From Pelotomaculum sp. UBA3103 (GTDB taxonomy: Bacteria > Bacillota > Desulfotomaculia > Desulfotomaculales > Pelotomaculaceae), in NCBI GenBank assembly GCA_002365855.1, contig DFAP01000144.1, positions 1 to 12,081 of the forward strand: a stretch of 12,081 nt of DNA, written 5' to 3'. Positions 1 through 6,454 of this stretch are shown here, piece after piece; position 1 is the first letter of the stretch; each line of letters begins with the position of its first letter. The notes below the pieces were generated by a model that saw only the letters and a program-made list of their open reading frames with translations, made no database searches and was not told the DNA's origin. Both the position numbers and the translations under genes were made by a program.

Positions 1-3
1 CTA

Positions 4-21
4 TTCAGCAAGCCCTAATTA
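4..21. repeat. Left copy of an 18-bp inverted repeat found at both window edges
   Basis: TTCAGCAAGCCCTAATTA lies three bases from the left edge. Its exact reverse complement lies three bases from the right edge (12061-12078). Sequence on either side of the two copies differs. The simplest reading is that each edge enters a copy of the same dispersed element, for example an insertion sequence end, in opposite orientation. No transposase is visible, so the family cannot be named. Confidence 0.75.
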
Positions 22-93
22 TATCTTTCTCCGCTTGAACGGAACCTGTTTGAAGACCATAGAATAATCGTGAAACGAAGTTTATCAGATTAC

Positions 94-99
94 TATAAC
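94..99 (+). promoter_or_regulatory. Candidate -10 element for the first gene
   Basis: TATAAC matches the sigma-A -10 consensus in 5 of 6 positions. It would place the transcript start near 106, just ahead of the CGGAG ribosome binding site (115-119) and the ATG at 129. There is no good -35 at the right distance (GTGAAA at 70-75 is poor), so this is a weak call in AT-rich DNA. Confidence 0.25.
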
Positions 100-128
100 A
101 TAAAAGTTTTCAAACGGAGTGTTTAGAT

Positions 129-1172
129 ATGAAAAACCGCAATGGCCCGGATGAGATGCTCATCTCTCTAATAACCGATATGGAAGCTCAAATTGACTGG
201 CTGAAAAGCTGCCAGATCTTATGCCCCGGAAGTGCCGCCGACGGGGCTATTACCAGGTACCCGAACCAGGGCTGGGTTACACCGTACTTCGCAAATTTTG
301 CTGCCGCCGCCCTGCTTGAAGAACCTTCCTCCCTGCCCCTTGTAGAAAGATACCTGGACTGGTACCTGCGCAATTTAGAAAAGAACGGTACGATCCTGGA
401 CTACTATTATGATGAATTACTTCAGCCCGAAACCGCAACCCCTGATTCTGAGGACGCCTACGCCGGCACATACCTTTCCCTCGCCGCCCAATACCATAAT
501 AAATCCGGAAACACCGGCTGGGTCAAAAGGAACTTACCCGGACTTAAAAAAGTGGCCCGGTCTATTATCCCGCTTATGGACCGTGACGGTCTGACCTTTG
601 CCCTGGCCGGCTACAGGGTAAAGTACCTTATGGACAATTGTGAGGTTTACCGCGGGCTGGACGACTTCACATCTCTCCTGACTAACCTCGGAGACGGTGA
701 TACCCTGTATTTCAGAAAAAAGACCAGGGTCATGGCCAACGGGATTGAAAGATACCTGTGGAACCTGCGGGCATCATGTTATTATCCCAGTAAAACCGGC
801 TGGCTGAAACCACGGGTCAATCTAAAAAATTTTTATCCCGATGCATCCTGTCAGATATTCCCAGTGCTCTATGGCTTAATTAAACCCGATTCAAACAGGG
901 GCGCCCGCCTCTACAAGTCCTTCAACGCCAACCAGAAAGACTGGGTTTCTATTAAACCGCCCGACTATCCCTGGATGATTCTCGGCTATTACGCCTGTCT
1001 GCACGACGATTACAAGAGAGCGTATGATAAGGTGCGCTATGTCCGGGAAGCATATATCAGCAGGACCTCCTCAAACTGGTTCTGCGCGGAAGCCGCCTTT
1101 TTTGTCCTAACTTGCTCCCGGCTGCTTCAAAATAGAGAAAAGTGGTTAACCCAGCACTCAATGTCATATTGA
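129..1172 (+). CDS. Uncharacterised protein, probable alpha/alpha-barrel (six-hairpin) glycosidase-like
   Basis: I do not recognise a named family for this 347-residue protein. It has no signal peptide or membrane segment, so it is probably cytoplasmic. It is rich in Trp, Tyr and Asp and has repeated helical segments like those of six-hairpin glycosidases: TPYFANFAAAALLEE (51-65), DSEDAYAGTYLSLAAQYH (106-123), NFYPDASCQIFPVLYG (234-249), PDYPWMILGYYA (278-289) and NWFCAEAAFFVL (316-327). Acidic residues D106, E108, D109, E172, D238, D279 and E321 are candidate active-site positions, but none can be assigned. A CGGAG ribosome binding site precedes the ATG by about 9 bases. The next two genes encode a sugar-phosphatase-type enzyme and a GH15 hydrolase, which supports a carbohydrate role. 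The fold assignment is inference and the substrate is unknown. Confidence 0.6.
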   Translation: MKNRNGPDEMLISLITDMEAQIDWLKSCQILCPGSAADGAITRYPNQGWVTPYFANFAAAALLEEPSSLPLVERYLDWYLRNLEKNGTILDYYYDELLQPETATPDSEDAYAGTYLSLAAQYHNKSGNTGWVKRNLPGLKKVARSIIPLMDRDGLTFALAGYRVKYLMDNCEVYRGLDDFTSLLTNLGDGDTLYFRKKTRVMANGIERYLWNLRASCYYPSKTGWLKPRVNLKNFYPDASCQIFPVLYGLIKPDSNRGARLYKSFNANQKDWVSIKPPDYPWMILGYYACLHDDYKRAYDKVRYVREAYISRTSSNWFCAEAAFFVLTCSRLLQNREKWLTQHSMSY

Positions 1173-1206
1173 CACTTTAAATACATTTATACTTAACGTA
1201 AAGTGT
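1172..1206. repeat. Interrupted inverted repeat between the first two genes
   Basis: ACACTTTA (1172-1179) and TAAAGTGT (1199-1206) form perfect 8-bp arms around a 19-base AT-rich centre, starting at the stop codon of the first gene. No T-run follows, so it does not look like an intrinsic terminator. It could be an operator or a weak RNA hairpin. Confidence 0.35.
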
Positions 1207-1308
1207 TCAACACTAAGGGGCAAGATGCATTTGAATGCCGGGTTGGCGAGGACTTTTAGACCATAATATGTTAAAATCTTAGCATATCAGGTGCAAGGGG
1301 ATAAACGC

Positions 1309-2112
1309 ATGAATTACGCTAATCACGTTAATACTGCGGCCGGCCTGGCCCGTGCAGCGGGAGAGCTCATCAAAAGCCATTTTAGAGGTGATTTTAAAAA
1401 GGGCTGCAAGTCCTGTCCATCCGATCATGTAACAGAGATAGACTGTGAAGCGGAGGCTCTGATCACAAATGGCCTGCTCGCCAAATTCCCGGATCACATT
1501 GTCATTGGGGAGGAAGACGGACAGGCAAATGAGCACGCGCAGGACGGCTTTACCTGGTATGTGGATCCGCTTGACGGCACTACTAATTTTGTATATGGCA
1601 TCCCCTTCTGCAGCGTCTCTATCGGGCTTTCATACAGTGGAAGGATGGTTGCCGGAGTGGTATACGACCCCTTCCACGATGAGTGTTTCAGCGCAAGTAA
1701 AGGCGGCGGGGCTTTCCTTAACGGAAGCTCAATAAGAGTTGACCCATCCAGAAGCAGGCTGTCAGATGCCCTGCTGGTAACCGGTTACCCCGCTGATAAA
1801 GAATTCAGCAAGCGGCTTTTGAAAATTGACTACTATAATGTCATCCACCGGTGCTCCAACTTGAGGGCGCTTGGCTCCGCTGCCCTGGAACTGGCTTATG
1901 TGGCATGCGGGCGGTTGACCGGTTTTTGGGAGAACCCATTAATGCCCTGGGATGTGGCTGCCGGCTCACTTCTGGTTGAAGAGGCGGGAGGCATGGTCAC
2001 CGGCATTGATGGTAACCATCTGAAACTTAAAAAACATCTTTCTATTGTCGCCTCCAACACGTTGATCCACGGGGAACTAATACAAGCCCTAACCAGAGAG
2101 CATACTAATTAA
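1309..2112 (+). CDS. Inositol monophosphatase family protein (Mg-dependent sugar/polyol phosphatase)
   Basis: This 267-residue cytoplasmic enzyme has the full signature of the Mg2+-dependent, Li+-sensitive phosphatase family. Metal-site motifs are GEED at 67-70 (E68, E69), WYVDPLDGTTNF at 83-94 (D86, D89, T91) and PWDVAAG at 213-219 (D215). LRALGSAALELAYVACG (185-201) is the usual substrate-side helix. Length is normal for the family. The start is the ATG at 1309: an AAGGGG ribosome binding site (1295-1300) lies 8 bases upstream, and an in-frame GTG at 1291 would sit before that site. Family members hydrolyse inositol phosphates, fructose 1,6-bisphosphate or other sugar phosphates, and sequence alone does not tell which. 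It lies 48 bases before the GH15 gene on the same strand, probably in one operon, which favours a sugar phosphate substrate. Confidence 0.93.
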   Translation: MNYANHVNTAAGLARAAGELIKSHFRGDFKKGCKSCPSDHVTEIDCEAEALITNGLLAKFPDHIVIGEEDGQANEHAQDGFTWYVDPLDGTTNFVYGIPFCSVSIGLSYSGRMVAGVVYDPFHDECFSASKGGGAFLNGSSIRVDPSRSRLSDALLVTGYPADKEFSKRLLKIDYYNVIHRCSNLRALGSAALELAYVACGRLTGFWENPLMPWDVAAGSLLVEEAGGMVTGIDGNHLKLKKHLSIVASNTLIHGELIQALTREHTN

Positions 2113-2124
2113 ATAATAGAGATG

Positions 2125-2142
2125 ACTATTTATAATAATAGT
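2125..2142 (+). promoter_or_regulatory. Palindrome with a TATAAT loop ahead of the GH15 gene
   Basis: ACTATT (2125-2130) and AATAGT (2137-2142) are perfect 6-bp arms around TATAAT (2131-2136). The loop is a perfect -10 hexamer placed about 25 bases before the GTG at 2161, but no -35 is recognisable at 16-18 bases upstream. It could be an internal promoter, an operator, or chance in AT-rich DNA. Confidence 0.25.
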
Positions 2143-2160
2143 AAATATACTTTTTAACTG

Positions 2161-4152
2161 GTGGTGGGGAACATAACAGATCACAGAGTCCAGCCGGAAA
2201 TGCCGGCAGCAATTATCGGAAACTCAAAAATGCTGGCCTCTCTCAGAGATAACGGTGAAATCTACAGGCTTTTTTGGCCCAACATTGATTACGGGCAGCA
2301 CCTCGGCCGCTTTTGGCCGGGAATCAGAATAACCCAGCCCGGGCAGCAGGATTTTACCAAATGGTTCCATTTTAATGTATGGGAGTCCTCTCAGCGCTAT
2401 TTGGAAGACACTAATATCCTTGAGACTAACCTGTCCAGCCTCTCTCATCGCCTCAAAGTGCTCCAGAGCGACTTTGTCCTGCCCCACCTGGACATCCTGA
2501 CCAGATACTATGAACTGAAAAACGAGGGGGAAAAAAGTGAAAACGTTACTTTCTTTCTCTACTGTACCTTCGAAATTGAAGATTCCACCCTGTATGATGG
2601 AGCTTATGTAGACTTTTTAAGCAATTCCCTGGTTTTTTACCGCAGAAATATATACCTGGCCATCGCAGGTTCCGGATATCCACTGGCCGGCTACCAGTGC
2701 GGCAGGAAGGGCGCGCCTTCGGATCCTTTTCAGGATGCGTCCAGGGGAGCATTATGGGGCACCCGGGACAATATCCTGCAGAGCGCTGGGAGCATGGCCT
2801 GGGACATGGGCGAGCTCAAGCCCGGTGAGACAAAAGACTTTAGTCTTTACCTTGCGGCAGGCAATGAGGAGGAGCAGGTGAGATCCCTGCTGGCCGAAGC
2901 ATCCTCCAGGAAAGGCGAACAGTGGCTGGAAGACACCAGACAGTACTGGAAGGGCTGGCTTGAAACGGGCAAAAATCTGTCCGCAGAATCCGGAAACCCT
3001 GTTTACAGAAGATCCCTTCTGGCAATGAAGCTGATGACAAACAAGGAAACCGGCGCTTCCATCGCGGCGCCGGAGTTTGACCCGTGCTATTTGGCCAGCG
3101 GCGGCTACGGTTACTGCTGGCCGCGGGACTCAGTGTATATAACAGCGGCTCTGGATGAGTCGGGGTATCATAGCCTGGCTAGACAGTTTTACCTATTTGC
3201 AAAATCGGTCCAGGATCATGACGGAAGCTGGCAGCAGAGATATTTTACTGACGGCGCAGTTGCCCCCGGCTGGGGTAAGCAAATTGACCAGGTAGGGTCG
3301 GTACTTTGGGGCTACAGACACCATTACAGTCTTACCTCAAACAATAATTTTCTGGAACAGGTTTGGCCTTCTCTGGCAGCCGGAGCCGATTATCTTGTCA
3401 ACAGCATATCAGATAACGGACTTCCCATAAGCAGTTTTGATCCCTGGGAAGACGAGCTGGCCCAGGGTACATACTCAGCCGCGGCAGTATTCGCGGGCTT
3501 AAAAGCCTGCTCTGACATGGCGTTAATTAAGGGAAATAAAAACGATTCGGAGCGGTGGCTGACAGTATCAAACACGGTCAGGGAAGCTATTTTGAAAAAT
3601 CAGTGGTCTGAAGTTAACGGCTGTTTTATACGAGGCATCAACCGTAAAGTATACAAGGATACCCACGATTACGCTATGAGCAGGGGCGAAAAGGCCTTTA
3701 CAGAAACAGACCCCAGCGGCCTATACCAGACCCACTGGGTTGGCGATGATGGGCGTGTAGACGCGGCCCTGCTGGGGCTGGCTTTCCCCTTTGCGGTACT
3801 CACCCCGTCTGACGACAGGATGAAGGCAACCGTCCATGCTATTGAGAACAGGCTGTGGAATCATGGGGTGGGTGGATTACGCCGCTACGAAGGTGATTGT
3901 TACAGGGGTGGCAACCCCTGGCTGATCACGACTTTATGGCTTGCCATATACCACTGCATAGCCGGGAACCGGGGCCGCGCTGAGGAGCTCTACCGCTGGT
4001 GCCTTGAGCAGGCCAACCAGCATAAACTGCTTCCTGAACAGGTCGATAAAAACCAGGGGGGACCTGCCTGGGTAATGCCTCTGAACTGGTCCCACGCCAT
4101 GTTCGTGCTTGCTCACCTGGCGCTTAATAATAAGCTAAGTATAATCCGCTAA
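2161..4152 (+). CDS. GH15 family glycoside hydrolase (glucoamylase/trehalase-like), cytoplasmic
   Basis: This 663-residue inverting alpha-glucosidase-type enzyme acts on alpha-glucans, maltooligosaccharides or possibly trehalose. Residues 1 to about 270 resemble the N-terminal beta-sandwich of bacterial GH15 proteins; 280-663 form the (alpha/alpha)6 barrel. Landmarks are YCWPRDS (318-324), QIDQVGSVLW (374-383), DPWEDE (427-432) with E430 as likely catalytic acid, and LLPEQVD (623-629) with E626 as likely base. The two glutamates are 196 residues apart, as expected for bacterial glucoamylases. There is no signal peptide, so it should work on an internal pool such as glycogen or trehalose. The start is uncertain: GTG 2161, GTG 2164 and ATG 2200 all lack a good ribosome binding site, and homology (MPAAIIGNSKMLASL) would tolerate ATG 2200. 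It closes the three-gene block and ends inside a terminator. Confidence 0.92.
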   Translation: MVGNITDHRVQPEMPAAIIGNSKMLASLRDNGEIYRLFWPNIDYGQHLGRFWPGIRITQPGQQDFTKWFHFNVWESSQRYLEDTNILETNLSSLSHRLKVLQSDFVLPHLDILTRYYELKNEGEKSENVTFFLYCTFEIEDSTLYDGAYVDFLSNSLVFYRRNIYLAIAGSGYPLAGYQCGRKGAPSDPFQDASRGALWGTRDNILQSAGSMAWDMGELKPGETKDFSLYLAAGNEEEQVRSLLAEASSRKGEQWLEDTRQYWKGWLETGKNLSAESGNPVYRRSLLAMKLMTNKETGASIAAPEFDPCYLASGGYGYCWPRDSVYITAALDESGYHSLARQFYLFAKSVQDHDGSWQQRYFTDGAVAPGWGKQIDQVGSVLWGYRHHYSLTSNNNFLEQVWPSLAAGADYLVNSISDNGLPISSFDPWEDELAQGTYSAAAVFAGLKACSDMALIKGNKNDSERWLTVSNTVREAILKNQWSEVNGCFIRGINRKVYKDTHDYAMSRGEKAFTETDPSGLYQTHWVGDDGRVDAALLGLAFPFAVLTPSDDRMKATVHAIENRLWNHGVGGLRRYEGDCYRGGNPWLITTLWLAIYHCIAGNRGRAEELYRWCLEQANQHKLLPEQVDKNQGGPAWVMPLNWSHAMFVLAHLALNNKLSIIR

Positions 4153-4172
4153 AAAGGCGGATTTATTTTTTC
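4143..4172 (+). terminator. Intrinsic terminator overlapping the GH15 stop codon
   Basis: AATCCGC (4143-4149) pairs perfectly with GCGGATT (4157-4163) across a 7-base loop that contains the TAA stop codon. The T-rich tail reaches 4172. This ends the first transcription block. Confidence 0.85.
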
Positions 4173-4510
4173 CTTGTTTAAAACAGCTTTGAATTTCTAA
4201 CCATTTAATTATATAATTTGTTAAATAAATGAAAATTAATTTTTCCTGGATTAATAACAGAATATCCCACTGAAATGTACAACCGGAGTCAGCAGACAGG
4301 ATAAATTTAAATCACCGGCGGCCTTAAGACAGGGGACATTGTCGTTTAGAGGCGGTAGACTTGACCTGGCGGGAAAGTTAAAAGTAAAACCATAAAGCAA
4401 AAAAAGGGATTTGATGTAATTAATGAAAACTCCTAATTCCCAGGTTAAAATTTAGCTGCAAATCAAAAAATATAATGGCTGCCGTTCCAACTTGATGAGG
4501 AGGTTAGCTA
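4173..4510. other. 338-base gap without a convincing gene
   Basis: This stretch is AT-rich at its left (4173-4260) and more mixed around 4310-4370. Only tiny reading frames occur, such as a 14-codon frame near 4231 and a 10-codon frame at 4424, with no good ribosome binding sites. It holds a strong-looking sigma-A promoter motif (4189-4217), a short AGACAGGGGACATTGTC segment near 4328-4344 and a weaker TTGACC promoter-like motif at 4361. A clear sigma-G promoter for the spore gene is not evident. A leader or small RNA is possible but unproven. Confidence 0.5.
4189..4217 (+). promoter_or_regulatory. Candidate sigma-A promoter with no obvious gene
   Basis: TTGAAT (4189-4194) and a perfect TATAAT (4212-4217) are separated by exactly 17 bases. 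Transcription would start near 4224, about 285 bases before the spore protein start, with no good open frame nearby. The region is very AT-rich, so chance is a real alternative. Confidence 0.35.
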
Positions 4511-4696
4511 ATGAGCAGAAGGCGTGGAGGCGTGATGTCCGAAAGTCTGAAGTACGAGTTAGCCGACGAACTTGGAGTTGGCGACGTGGTGCGCAGTGAC
4601 GGGGGTTACTTCGGTAATGTCTCTTCCAAAAACTGCGGTAACCTGGTCCGTCTTGCCATCGAGCGGGCCGAAAGGAACATGTCAGGAGGACGGTAG
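4511..4696 (+). CDS. sspF: SspF-like small acid-soluble spore protein (alpha/beta type)
   Basis: This 61-residue protein closely resembles Bacillus SspF in length and order: an Arg-rich start RRRGGVMS (3-10), then LKYELADELGVGDVV (13-27), then NCGNLVRLAIERAERNM (41-57). Family members are made in the forespore, coat spore DNA and protect it from UV and heat. The YELADELG segment (15-22) is the region where the germination protease cuts typical family members. The usual GWGGI-like stretch is replaced by GGYFGNVSS (31-39), a mild divergence. A strong AGGAGG (4498-4503) lies 7 bases before the ATG. The gene stands alone, with about 360 bases before it and a stem-loop after it. Forespore (sigma-G) control is expected from the family, but I cannot point to a clean sigma-G promoter. 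The presence of this gene implies a spore former. Confidence 0.88.
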   Translation: MSRRRGGVMSESLKYELADELGVGDVVRSDGGYFGNVSSKNCGNLVRLAIERAERNMSGGR

Positions 4697-4702
4697 CCAA
4701 GA

Positions 4703-4728
4703 AGGGATGCCCTTAAACGGGCATCCCT
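4703..4728. terminator. Perfect 10-bp stem-loop after the spore protein gene
   Basis: AGGGATGCCC (4703-4712) pairs perfectly with GGGCATCCCT (4719-4728) across a 6-base loop, seven bases after the stop codon. No T-run follows on either strand. It may be an atypical terminator or a 3' hairpin that stabilises the spore mRNA. Confidence 0.6.
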
Positions 4729-4862
4729 AAAGATTATGTTGTCATTTACTCGATTCATAATTCCATAACTCTAAAAGGTATTTGTCGGATAGTACAAGTC
4801 AATGTCACATATATTTATCCTAAAGTTGTCGCTGCTGAGGTTTTTGGAAAGGAGGAAGTAAA

Positions 4863-5318
4863 ATGCCAATTGATGAGAAAGAGATCGCCTTAAGGCTGTT
4901 CCTGGCTTTTTTGATAGGAGCTATTATTGGGACAGAAAGAAGGTTCAGGCACAAGCCCGCGGGATTGAGAACTCACGCGCTTGTAGGACTCGGCGCTGCC
5001 CTGTTCACAATAGTCAGCATGTATGGCTTTCTGGAATTTGACGGCCCTCCATACTTCAGGACAAATATGGACCCGTCCAGGATAGCGGCCCAAATTGTTG
5101 TAGGTGTGGGCTTCATCGGTGGCGGCTTGATATTTAAGGATGAAAACAAAGTAAGCGGTTTAACTACTGCTGCCAGTATCTGGCTGACAGCCGCCCTCGG
5201 TACTGGTATCGGCACAGGAATGTATCTCCCTGTTTTTGTTGCAGCTATCCTGGCTTTTGTAGCCTTGAGGCTGAACAGGATCATGCAAAAGCTTGGCTTT
5301 GACGAGTTTGTTGACTGA
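4863..5318 (+). CDS. MgtC/SapB family inner-membrane protein
   Basis: This 151-residue integral membrane protein has the MgtC core. A first hydrophobic helix (9-24) is followed by GTERRFRHKPAGLRTHALVG (23-42). Then come further helices, GVGFIGGGLIF (81-91) and SGLTTAASIWLTAALGTGIGTG (98-119), and a last helix (121-137). It lacks the C-terminal soluble domain of Salmonella MgtC (about 230 residues) and so belongs with the short YhiD/SapB-like forms. Members are linked to low-Mg2+ survival and, in some bacteria, to control of ATP synthase; the role of short clostridial forms is unclear. AAAGGAGG (4848-4855) lies 7 bases before the ATG. It stands alone and converges on the deacetylase gene with only 29 bases between stop codons and no clear terminator. 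I see no recognised Mg riboswitch in the 134-base upstream gap. Confidence 0.9.
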   Translation: MPIDEKEIALRLFLAFLIGAIIGTERRFRHKPAGLRTHALVGLGAALFTIVSMYGFLEFDGPPYFRTNMDPSRIAAQIVVGVGFIGGGLIFKDENKVSGLTTAASIWLTAALGTGIGTGMYLPVFVAAILAFVALRLNRIMQKLGFDEFVD

Positions 5319-5347
5319 CTTGAAAAAAGAGATTACCTTCTAGTATT

Positions 5348-6385
5348 TTATAGTTTCCAGTACTTGCCGTGAATCTTACTAACCTGGTTTACACCCGACA
5401 CACTGACTTTTACGGGCTTCTCCTGACCATAGAGCGAGGTTTTATCGGCATCCCAGGCATCCATTATGTGCAGGACACCCAGGACGCTTTCGGCCAGCGC
5501 GCTCTGATTATAACCACCTTCCAGAACTGATACCAGAGCTCCCCCACAACAGGAACTTGCAATTTCACATACGATCTCTGCCAGTTTCATAAACCCAAAG
5601 GTGCTCAAATTCATCTCACCAATCGGGTCTTTAGCGTGGGCGTCAAATCCCGCTGACAGTATCACCAGCTCCGGCAGGTACTCCAATGCCACCGGCTGGA
5701 GGATGCGCCTGAAAACATGCTCATAATCGGCATCACCGGATCTTCTGGGCAGGGGGACATTGATATTGTATCCCAGCCCACTACCTTCGCCGGCCTTATC
5801 CGCATGACCAGTTGCCGGGTAGCTCCAATTACGGTGGACAGAGAAGTAAAGCACGGAGGGGTCATTATAAAATATATGTTCCGTTCCGTTGCCGTGATGC
5901 TCGTCCCAGTCAATAATCAGGATTTTGCTCAGGCCGTACTTCTTAATAGCGTAACGTGCAGCTATAGAGACATTGTTAAAAAAACAGAAACCCATACCCA
6001 AGTTCGGCATAGCGTGATGTCCGGGCGGCCGAACCATAGCAAAGGCGCATCCGACCTGCTTTTCCAATACTGCATCCACAGCTGACAGTGTTCCCCCGGC
6101 GGCCAGGAGAGCAGTTACGTAGGTTTCTTGCGACCCCACTACATCGTTGCCGAAGTTCCCCCCACCCCGTTCGGAGAATGCTTTTACCCTTTCGATGTAT
6201 TCCTGCGAATGCACCAGGGCTACTTCATCTCTTTTTGCCTGGCGAGGACTAATTGATACCAACCTTTCCAGCAGTCCCGCCTTACCCAGGATATCGTATG
6301 TGAAAGCTACCCGGTTGGAGCTTTCCGGGTGCCCACCTGTGTTATGGTTGAGGTAAGCCGTGTCGTAAATCAGTCCGGTCCTCAC
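5348..6385 (-). CDS. Class II histone deacetylase-like amidohydrolase (arginase/deacetylase fold)
   Basis: This 345-residue zinc hydrolase removes acetyl groups from acetyl-lysine or acetylpolyamine-type substrates; the true substrate is unknown. Motifs are GGHPESSNRV (17-26), VRPPGHHAM (118-126) with catalytic H123 and H124, DWDEHHGNGTE (159-169) with zinc ligands D161 and H163, SAGFDAH (244-250) with third ligand D248, and LEGGYN (288-293) with the transition-state Tyr292. The active site is complete. Glu162 between the ligands is usually Val or Ala. The start is the GTG at 6385: GGGAGG lies 7 bases upstream, and the longer frame opening at TTG 6400 would begin within that site. The SDH proteinase gene ends 69 bases upstream on the same strand without a terminator, so the two are probably cotranscribed. 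AcuC-type and acetylpolyamine amidohydrolase roles are alternatives. Confidence 0.93.
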   Translation of the reverse strand: MRTGLIYDTAYLNHNTGGHPESSNRVAFTYDILGKAGLLERLVSISPRQAKRDEVALVHSQEYIERVKAFSERGGGNFGNDVVGSQETYVTALLAAGGTLSAVDAVLEKQVGCAFAMVRPPGHHAMPNLGMGFCFFNNVSIAARYAIKKYGLSKILIIDWDEHHGNGTEHIFYNDPSVLYFSVHRNWSYPATGHADKAGEGSGLGYNINVPLPRRSGDADYEHVFRRILQPVALEYLPELVILSAGFDAHAKDPIGEMNLSTFGFMKLAEIVCEIASSCCGGALVSVLEGGYNQSALAESVLGVLHIMDAWDADKTSLYGQEKPVKVSVSGVNQVSKIHGKYWKL

Positions 6386-6454
6386 AAAACTACCTCCCAA
6401 TTTTATACTATTTAAATTTTACTCCAGGTTGGTTGGCTTATAGGTCCGCCAAAG

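Noticed and set aside
1291..1308. Upstream GTG start for the phosphatase
   Set aside because: It would place the AAGGGG ribosome binding site inside the gene; ATG 1309 is correctly spaced.
1804..1813. TTCAGCAAGC inside the phosphatase gene, matching 10 bases of the edge repeat
   Set aside because: The match is short, lies in intact coding sequence and ends before the CCTAATTA part, so it is most likely chance.
4973..5284. 103-codon open frame antisense to the MgtC-family gene
   Set aside because: It mirrors a clearly coding frame with strong family motifs and has no recognisable protein features of its own.
5717..6085. 122-codon open frame antisense to the deacetylase
   Set aside because: It overlaps the catalytic region of a complete deacetylase gene and has no family motifs.
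6386..6400. TTG 6400 start giving a deacetylase five residues longer
   Set aside because: That start falls within the GGGAGG ribosome binding site that serves GTG 6385.
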